This document shows positions 1 through 5,006 of a DNA stretch of 5,006 bases, one piece after another. The stretch lies in the NCBI GenBank assembly GCA_934296355.1, contig CAKRAY010000118.1, positions 1 to 5,006 on the forward strand. The letters run 5' to 3'. Made by a program: the position numbers and the translations under genes. The notes beneath the pieces were generated by a model that was not told the origin of the DNA, did no database searches, and was given only the letters and a program-made list of their open reading frames with translations. The stretch is from an uncultured Clostridia bacterium. Its GTDB lineage: Bacteria > Bacillota > Clostridia > Christensenellales > DTU072. The stretch's first letter is position 1; the number at the start of each line of letters is the position of its first letter.

Positions 1-2
1 AT

Positions 3-3000
3 TCGGTTACTTATTACCGAGACGGAAAACAAACGGACGATATGAAGCGCGCCGGAAAGTATTTGGTTCACGTTTGCGAACTTAACGGCGGCGTAATCGT
101 CGGTATTTATGAAGAAGAATACGAAATCGTCAAAAAGACGATAGATATCGATACGGCTTTGCTGGCGTCCGAAGTGAGAAAAACTTACGACCGCTCCGCT
201 TTATGCGAAATTACCGCCGATTCCGATAAGGTAACGTATATAACCGGTACGATAAACGGCGAAGTCGTCCGCATAAAATTCACTTTCGAATTGGCTTCCG
301 CTAACGTGGGCGAAAACTTGCTTACGACGTTAAAGTCGCTCGTCTTCTTAACGGGTGACGACGACTACCGCGCGGACGAATCGTTGATAGGCAGTTCGCT
401 CGGAGAAATAGGCGTTATAGAAAAGAACAAAATAACCGTCGCGTTGCAAGACGTTCTCGAAGCCGTCGCGAATAACGGAACGGCATATCTCTACGTTAAA
501 GGCGAGTACGTTAACGCTAAGCCTTCGATAAATTATACGGCAAGCGTACCCGTCGAATGGACCTTCGTTAAAGTAGACGAGAACTTGACTGCGGACGTTA
601 CCTGGAACGAGCGCGCGGGCTACTCGGTCGGTTTATATAAGATTATTCCCGCAATCTCTACGAGCGCGGGCGAAGTTGCCAATAACTACGAAATCGTTTA
701 TCCCGATTACTATTACTTAATAGAGCGCGCGTACGTTTACGAAATAGACTACGAGGGCGTAGACAATTTAAGATACAACGGCTCCGACTTGTCCGCGAGC
801 GTAAAATGCACGTACGTAGTAGACGGTACGTTACACGCGGTCGCGCTCGAATATTACGAAAAAATCGCCTTTACGGCGGGAGCGATTATTCCTACCGATA
901 AAGATTACTTCTATATAGACAGAGGAATGCTCGTAAAAACCGCCGAAGAACGCTTTATTCAGTCGAAAGACTACTTCGCGCTTACGAACGAAATAAAGAA
1001 CGCCAACGATTACTACGTTTTACCGCAAAGGGAAAGCGGTAACTATATTATCGAGTGTTTGCCGAGAAAAATATCGGTAAGCAAAGCCGACGGCGAAGCG
1101 ATCGCGTACGAACTTTACGACGAGAACGGTCGAAAACTCGAAGAAAACAGCGAAGTTACGGTAGGCGATAGAATAAAGATAAAGTTTACCGACGAAACGA
1201 CGAAAAACGGTTACGACGGCGCGTTCGTCGTAGTGATAACCGAAAGTGCGCAAGGCGGTTTCGAAATAGAAGAAGTTGACGGCGAGTTCTACTTTATTCC
1301 CACCGCTTACGGACAAAACGTCAAGTTCTATATAAGCGGCAGATACGCCACCAACTATAACGACCGAGTTTCCGGCTATAACGTGTTGAACGTAAAAGCG
1401 GGCGTGCTGTATGTGGATTTGGAGCAAAAAGCCTTCGTTTACGGCGAAAACGTTACGCTCCGTCCGGTGTATTACTTGGATAAAGAATGTACCGAAGAAA
1501 TGCCCGAGGCGCAAATAAGCGGCTTGCAATCGCCGGTTTTCAATACCGCCACTACGGTTTATAACTGCGCCACCTACGAATTGACTTATTCGGGCGGTTC
1601 GAGCGATGGTTATAACTTTATCGTCGTAGCGAAAAGCATTACCGTTACTCCCTACGAAATCATCGTATCGGTTTCGGGCAACGTAGGTAAAACTTACGGC
1701 GATTCCGACCCGATAATAGAGTATATGATATTAAAGAGAATAATCGAAAACGGCGAGGAGACCCTTGTAAGAGCGGAAACGTTGCCGAACGGCAATCCGA
1801 TAATCGTCAACGGTTCTCTTGGAAGAACTTTGGGCGAGAATAAAGGTACTTACGACCTTACTTACGGTACTTTGACCGCGGAAAACAATCCTAATTATAA
1901 GATAGTATATAATATCGACGCCGCGAAGTTCATAATAAGCCGCAGAGAAGTGGTTTTGCGCGTTAAAGACGGACAAGGCAAGGAGTACGGCAACGACGAC
2001 GAAAGATACGAACTGGAACTGAAAGAAGGGTATTCTTTGTACGTCGATAAGGATAAGGGCATTGAAGATACTATGGAAATTTTCTACGCGTTCGTGTTCG
2101 TAACGAGAGAAGAAGGCGAAAATAAAGGTCTGTACGAATATATCGTAAGCGTAGATAACGCGACTATGAGTTTGTCGAATTACTACGTAAGCGCAATCGA
2201 AAGCGAGGACGTATATTATAAAATCGGCGGGCGCAAACCGAACGTTTACGTTACTTTGACCGGCATAGCGTATTACGGCGACGTTATAGCGAATTTAGCG
2301 TATACGGGTTGGGCGAAGAGCGGCGACATAGACGTCCGCGGCGTTTTTGAGATTTTCTCCGACCACGAAACGTTCTCGATGACCGATACGAGCGTCAACG
2401 CTCGGTTTATCCCCGATAACGAAAACTACGACGAAGTGGAAGTAAAATCGATACCCGTTACCGTGCAAAAGCGTTCGATAAAGGCGACGATTTTCTATAA
2501 GGACGACGATACGCTGCTTTACGCCGACGGACTGCAAATTCTTTATCGCGGCAAGGCGTTTACGAGCGACGACTTCACCGTTTCTTTCGAGAACCTCGCT
2601 ACCGACGACGAAGCGCAAGAAAGGAAACTTTATAAAGCGAATATCACCGTTACGGGCGACTCGCGTAACGTTACGTCGAACGGTTTCAAAGTGAGCGTGT
2701 CGCTTACGAGCGATTGTTATGCGTTAACCGGCAAAGAAGAAGTCTGGTGTACCGTAACTAAGGCTTTGGTAACCGTTACTTGCGAGAGCGCGTCGATTAC
2801 TTACGGCGACGCATACGAGCCGAAGATTAAATACAGCGGATTCCTCGGCGGCGATACGGAGAAAGTTTTGACGAAAAAAGCGAAAGTTTTCGACCTCGAA
2901 CTTACGCTCGGCTATCATACCTTGCTCGCTTCGGGAGCGGAAGCGCAAAACTACGACTTCACTTACGTCGCGGGTATCGTGGCGGTATCGGCTAAACAAA

Positions 3001-3545
3001 TCGAAGCGGACGGAGTAAAGATAGTAGGTAACTTCGCTCCTACCGTAAAATTAGAAGTCGTAAGAGTCGGCGTCGACAACGCGTATTTTGCGGCGATGAG
3101 TAAACAAACCGACTCCGCGCTCGGGTATAGTTTATTAGTACCCGGTTTCAAAAAGATGGCTGCTTACGTCGACATATCGCTAAGCGAAACCTACGAAGAA
3201 GAGAACGAGTACGAAATCACATTCGACTACAAGATAAAAGACGGCGATATCGTGTATTACGTCAATTCGGTAGGGAAACTCGAAGTAGCCGAGTACGAAA
3301 TTATAAGCAGTACCGATAACGAAACTACCGTATCTTTCAAAGCGCTCAACGCTACCGGCGCCGCGGTTTATTCCGCTAAGAGCATAGGAGAACTCGCGCA
3401 AGCGTTTATGCTGTATATCATTGCGGGCGGAGTTCTGCTACTCGCCGTTATATTGGGCGTCGTTATAAGTTACGCTAAGAAAAAACATAAGACGGAAAAA
3501 CGTTCCATGAACGCATTCAGAGGGCGTTTCGTTCGTCGCAGATAA
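3..3545 (+). CDS. Large MBG-repeat surface protein with C-terminal membrane anchor (5' partial)
   Basis: This is the C-terminal 1180 residues of a long exported protein. The frame is open from position 3, and the residues before the first ATG (position 42) already fit a repeat motif (VTYYRDGK), so that ATG is internal and the true start and signal peptide lie outside the window. Counting Met at 42 as residue 1: residues 1-453 are beta-rich, Tyr/Asp/Glu-rich sequence of no family I recognise; 454-985 hold about six MBG-like Ig-type modules with YGE, TYGD, EYGN, YYGD and TYGD signatures; 986-1113 look like a membrane-proximal stalk domain; 1121-1145 form one hydrophobic helix; and 1146-1167 are 11/22 Lys or Arg. 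No LPXTG motif precedes the helix, so anchoring is by the helix itself with the repeats outside. MBG-domain proteins are usually adhesin-like or surface-structural proteins; the ligand is unknown. The 3' end overlaps the convergent protease gene. Being an MBG-type surface protein is fairly certain; the function is not. Confidence 0.85.
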   Translation, partial: SVTYYRDGKQTDDMKRAGKYLVHVCELNGGVIVGIYEEEYEIVKKTIDIDTALLASEVRKTYDRSALCEITADSDKVTYITGTINGEVVRIKFTFELASANVGENLLTTLKSLVFLTGDDDYRADESLIGSSLGEIGVIEKNKITVALQDVLEAVANNGTAYLYVKGEYVNAKPSINYTASVPVEWTFVKVDENLTADVTWNERAGYSVGLYKIIPAISTSAGEVANNYEIVYPDYYYLIERAYVYEIDYEGVDNLRYNGSDLSASVKCTYVVDGTLHAVALEYYEKIAFTAGAIIPTDKDYFYIDRGMLVKTAEERFIQSKDYFALTNEIKNANDYYVLPQRESGNYIIECLPRKISVSKADGEAIAYELYDENGRKLEENSEVTVGDRIKIKFTDETTKNGYDGAFVVVITESAQGGFEIEEVDGEFYFIPTAYGQNVKFYISGRYATNYNDRVSGYNVLNVKAGVLYVDLEQKAFVYGENVTLRPVYYLDKECTEEMPEAQISGLQSPVFNTATTVYNCATYELTYSGGSSDGYNFIVVAKSITVTPYEIIVSVSGNVGKTYGDSDPIIEYMILKRIIENGEETLVRAETLPNGNPIIVNGSLGRTLGENKGTYDLTYGTLTAENNPNYKIVYNIDAAKFIISRREVVLRVKDGQGKEYGNDDERYELELKEGYSLYVDKDKGIEDTMEIFYAFVFVTREEGENKGLYEYIVSVDNATMSLSNYYVSAIESEDVYYKIGGRKPNVYVTLTGIAYYGDVIANLAYTGWAKSGDIDVRGVFEIFSDHETFSMTDTSVNARFIPDNENYDEVEVKSIPVTVQKRSIKATIFYKDDDTLLYADGLQILYRGKAFTSDDFTVSFENLATDDEAQERKLYKANITVTGDSRNVTSNGFKVSVSLTSDCYALTGKEEVWCTVTKALVTVTCESASITYGDAYEPKIKYSGFLGGDTEKVLTKKAKVFDLELTLGYHTLLASGAEAQNYDFTYVAGIVAVSAKQIEADGVKIVGNFAPTVKLEVVRVGVDNAYFAAMSKQTDSALGYSLLVPGFKKMAAYVDISLSETYEEENEYEITFDYKIKDGDIVYYVNSVGKLEVAEYEIISSTDNETTVSFKALNATGAAVYSAKSIGELAQAFMLYIIAGGVLLLAVILGVVISYAKKKHKTEKRSMNAFRGRFVRRR
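1401..2996 (+). repeat. Six degenerate tandem MBG-like modules within the surface protein
   Basis: Approximate module borders, judged from recurring strand patterns, are 1401-1652, 1653-1946, 1944-2234, 2235-2471, 2472-2762 and 2763-2996, so each is about 78-98 residues. Five carry a Tyr-Gly-acidic/Asn signature near the start: YGEN (Tyr codon at 1440), TYGD (1692-1703), EYGN (1983-1994), YYGD (2271-2282) and TYGD (2799-2810). The fifth module (2472-2762) has lost it and shows only YADG. Several modules also contain the late NY motif typical of MBG_2 domains (NPNYK, SNYYV, ENYDE, QNYDF). The modules are strongly diverged at protein level, so this is an old duplication rather than a recent DNA-level repeat. 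Borders are approximate. Confidence 0.7.
3402..3542 (+). other. C-terminal transmembrane anchor and basic cytoplasmic tail of the surface protein
   Basis: Positions 3402-3476 encode an uninterrupted hydrophobic stretch of about 25 residues (starting AFMLYIIAGG, ending VVISYA). It is followed by KKKHKTEKR and an Arg-rich end (RGRFVRRR). By the positive-inside rule the tail is cytoplasmic and the repeats are extracellular. The tail, at 22 residues, is longer than that of a classical sortase substrate, and no LPXTG-like pentapeptide is visible in the 40 residues before the helix, so sortase attachment is unlikely. The last nine residues lie in the overlap with the convergent gene. Confidence 0.8.
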
Positions 3546-4359
3546 TCTCGCCTACCGTTTTGAACGCGGGATTAAGACATAAACAATTTACTTGCTCGCC
3601 GGAAAGCGAGCGAACGACTTTCAGCGCGTTGTCGACAACGTAAACGGTGTAAACCGAATCGGCTCGAAGGGATTTTCTCAAAGTCGCAATCTTTACCGAC
3701 GTATGGACGTAAAGATTGCGTTTTTCATAAGGAACGTTTAGTTTTCTTATAAAACCCGTATTGTCGAAAGCAAGACGGTATTCTTCCGTTTTTCCGTCGA
3801 AAACAGAAAAATAAATCATCGACGCGCCCGCGAGAACCGCCGAAAACGACGGACGGAAAAAGATACTCGCTATTCCGACGAGTAAAAATATCGCGCCGAG
3901 TACGATTCCCGCTACCCTGATCGCTTTCAAAGTCTTATTTTTGTTTTTGGCAACGCATAAAAGTACTCTCCCGCCGTCGAACGGGAAAAGCGGCAGTAAG
4001 TTAAAAACGCCGAGCGCGAGATTGGCGTTACAAAACGGTTTCGTAATTCCGTAAGTCGACGGGAAAATCCACCAAAGCGCAATGACGAAGACCGCAATGG
4101 CGATATTGACAAGCGGCGCGGAAAGCGCGATTATCATACCTTCCGTACCCGAAAAAGAGTTTGCAAAAGATAAATTCGCGCCGAACGGAGTTACGGTAAG
4201 TTTTTCCGCGGTCAGTCCGAATTTTTTCGCCGTCAAAATATGGGTCAGTTCGTGTAAAAAAAGCGCGAGTAAAGAAAACGCCAAAGATATACCTTGTCCG
4301 AAAAGCAATATTATAATAAGGTATACGTATGTAAGAGGGTGAAAAGCGATTTTCTTCAT
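3517..4359 (-). CDS. SpoIVFB-like site-2 protease (M50 family intramembrane metalloprotease)
   Basis: Polytopic zinc protease predicted to cut substrates within the membrane. Counting from the ATG at 4357-4359 (280 residues), the zinc motif HELTH is at 36-40 (H36, H40 and catalytic E37; 4240-4254), and the second motif NLLPLFPFDGG is at 120-130 with Asp128 as the third zinc ligand (3970-4002). Around six hydrophobic segments are visible. The early HP in KKIAFHPLTYVY and the block TVTPFGA match the layout of Bacillus SpoIVFB, which activates pro-sigma-K. The last ~90 residues (from TEEYRLAF) resemble the CBS-like ATP-sensing domain of SpoIVFB. The frame can be extended to a TTG at 4413, adding 18 residues, but those are poorly hydrophobic and basic, and neither start has a good Shine-Dalgarno. 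I prefer the ATG. No SpoIVFA, BofA, RodA or ribosomal-protein neighbours appear here, so a role in pro-sigma-K processing is unproven and the real substrate is unknown. All key catalytic residues are intact. Confidence 0.88.
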   Translation of the reverse strand: MKKIAFHPLTYVYLIIILLFGQGISLAFSLLALFLHELTHILTAKKFGLTAEKLTVTPFGANLSFANSFSGTEGMIIALSAPLVNIAIAVFVIALWWIFPSTYGITKPFCNANLALGVFNLLPLFPFDGGRVLLCVAKNKNKTLKAIRVAGIVLGAIFLLVGIASIFFRPSFSAVLAGASMIYFSVFDGKTEEYRLAFDNTGFIRKLNVPYEKRNLYVHTSVKIATLRKSLRADSVYTVYVVDNALKVVRSLSGEQVNCLCLNPAFKTVGEIICDERNAL

Positions 4360-4387
4360 TATTTCTATTTTATGTCGCAGAAAATCG

Positions 4388-4438
4388 ATTATGAGAAAAG
4401 GCGGTTTTCGCAATCTTCGATTTATATAAGAGAGTATA
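4388..4438 (-). promoter_or_regulatory. Possible promoter region of the M50 protease gene
   Basis: The minus strand between the hairpin and the protease ATG is AT-rich and has two -10-like hexamers. TATACT lies at 4433-4438, without a convincing -35. CATAAT lies at 4388-4393, with TTGCGA at 4408-4413 upstream, but the spacing of 14 bp is short. If the second were used, the transcript would begin after the alternative TTG start at 4413, favouring the ATG at 4359. No sigma-E/sigma-K-like consensus was recognised. This is a weak call. Confidence 0.22.
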
Positions 4439-4440
4439 AG

Positions 4441-4475
4441 GAAAGCGAGCGAAAAAAGTTTTCACGCTCGCTTTC
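4441..4475 (-). terminator. Hairpin, likely terminator of the downstream-edge membrane-protein gene
   Basis: A perfect 11-bp inverted repeat (GAAAGCGAGCG at 4441-4451 and CGCTCGCTTTC at 4465-4475) with a 13-nt loop. Read on the minus strand it begins 11 nt after the TAA of the gene ending at 4487 and is followed by a T-rich but broken run (CTTATACTCTCTTATAT), not a clean T-tract. Position and stem strength suggest a Rho-independent terminator separating the two minus-strand genes. Alternatively, with its imperfect tail, it could be an mRNA-stabilising or attenuating hairpin. Confidence 0.5.
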
Positions 4476-4486
4476 GAGAGTTTGAT

Positions 4487-5006
4487 TTATCGGTCGGTCA
4501 TTCTGCCGGTTTCGAAGTAATAACTCATTTTGTTGGGACGCGCCGGCATCATTGCCGAAACGAGTTGGAACATAACGATACTAAGCGTTCCCGCAACGAT
4601 ACTCCAAGAGTACGCTTCGTCGAGAACGACCGGTTCGCCGATTTGAGTTAACAGCGTTGCCGCCATAACGCTCAGAACGCCGGCAATAAAGCCGTATTTT
4701 GCGTTTCTCGTAAGAAGGAACGCGATAAAACCGATCATAAGAGCATAATATACGTTTATTCTCGACCAAAGCGCGGAATTATAGAAAGCCGCAAGCCTGG
4801 TCGCGCCGTACAACGCTCCGGCAAGAACGATGGTAATAAGCAAACACGATATGCGATTTTTCCACGAACCGCGGAACATCCATAATGAAAAAGTCGTTAT
4901 GAACAGTAAAGCGGTCCCGAGAGAAAAGGTAAAGTTTCCCCAGGTTATCGCGGGAATAAAGTTCAGCCCGACGACAGCGGCGAAAACAAGTACCAAAGCC
5001 ATAGCG
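4487..5006 (-). CDS. Polytopic membrane protein, DUF1614-like (5' partial)
   Basis: The frame is open to the right edge: the codon before the ATG at 5000-5002 is Ala (GCT), and the hydrophobic sequence begins right at the edge, so this is probably the C-terminal ~172 residues of a longer protein. From that ATG as residue 1, about six hydrophobic segments can be seen (about 1-20, 23-43, 50-72, 82-98, 101-119 and 132-152), followed by a short polar tail ending MTDR. There is no recognisable catalytic motif. The pattern of a GNFTFSLGTALL block, a helix pair around YGFIAGVLS and a late SIVAGTLSIVMFQ helix recalls the DUF1614 family of Clostridia membrane proteins, as far as I remember it; this is a tentative resemblance and that family has no established function. 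The TAA at 4487-4489 is followed by the 4441-4475 hairpin. It is transcribed in the same direction as the protease gene but is probably a separate unit. Confidence 0.65.
   Translation of the reverse strand, partial: AMALVLVFAAVVGLNFIPAITWGNFTFSLGTALLFITTFSLWMFRGSWKNRISCLLITIVLAGALYGATRLAAFYNSALWSRINVYYALMIGFIAFLLTRNAKYGFIAGVLSVMAATLLTQIGEPVVLDEAYSWSIVAGTLSIVMFQLVSAMMPARPNKMSYYFETGRMTDR

Noticed and set aside
42..44. ATG at 42 as the start of the large plus-strand gene
   Set aside because: The frame is open upstream to position 3 and those residues belong to a repeat motif. No Shine-Dalgarno is seen, and the sequence after it is not a signal peptide as an exported protein would need.
1020..1529. 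169-codon minus-strand open frame inside the surface-protein gene
   Set aside because: It is fully antisense to a clear repeat protein, has no recognisable domain or start signal, and is explained by the codon bias of the sense strand. The other minus-strand frames at 1731-1976, 2295-2618, 2724-2999, 2963-3151 and 3180-3401 fail in the same way.
3510..3528. Possible bidirectional terminator at the convergent gene ends (AACGC / GCGTT)
   Set aside because: The stem is only 5-6 bp with a 9-nt loop, with no T-tract on either strand, and it lies in coding sequence of the plus-strand gene.
3402..3542. The surface-protein helix as a substrate of the neighbouring site-2 protease
   Set aside because: Site-2 proteases mostly cut segments with the N-terminus in the cytoplasm, whereas this anchor has its C-terminus inside. 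Gene adjacency alone is not evidence.
4360..4413. TTG at 4411-4413 as the protease start
   Set aside because: It would add 18 residues with no family resemblance and has no Shine-Dalgarno. The ATG at 4359 places KKIAFHP near the N-terminus, as in SpoIVFB. It is not excluded.
4082..4485. Plus-strand open frames at 4082-4342 and 4294-4485
   Set aside because: They lie antisense to the protease gene and across the terminator hairpin, and encode no recognisable protein.

Overview
The window reads as part of an uncultured Bacillota (Clostridia-like) genome. The evidence for this is indirect: a SpoIVFB-type site-2 protease, a large Tyr/Asp/Glu-rich surface protein built of MBG-type modules with a C-terminal membrane anchor, moderate GC with frequent ATA isoleucine codons, and the standard genetic code (TGA and TAA both used as stops). 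I cannot place it at genus level.

Layout: (1) About 70% of the window, 3-3545 on the plus strand, is one reading frame. It is open to the left edge and encodes the C-terminal 1180 residues of a bigger exported protein. Its order is: the tail of one repeat, about 450 residues of beta-rich sequence with no family I recognise, six degenerate MBG-like modules with recurring YGD/YGN/YGE signatures, a membrane-proximal stalk domain, one transmembrane helix and a strongly basic cytoplasmic tail. (2) On the minus strand, 3517-4359 encodes a six-helix M50 metalloprotease resembling SpoIVFB, with HELTH and NLLPLFPFDGG motifs and a CBS-like C-terminal region. It converges on the surface-protein gene and the two overlap by 29 bp. 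(3) A short intergenic stretch (4360-4486) holds a strong 11-bp hairpin, likely the terminator of the next gene, and AT-rich promoter-like sequence. (4) 4487-5006 on the minus strand is the C-terminal part of a polytopic membrane protein that runs off the right edge. It faintly resembles the DUF1614 family.

All three products act at or across the cytoplasmic membrane, but nothing in the sequence shows that they work together. The two minus-strand genes are separated by the hairpin, so they are probably separate transcription units. No RNA genes, CRISPR arrays, insertion sequences or attachment sites were seen. I found no clear evidence for a new multi-gene system. The most interesting points are the isolated SpoIVFB-like protease, the tail-to-tail overlap, and the unusual architecture of the surface protein.
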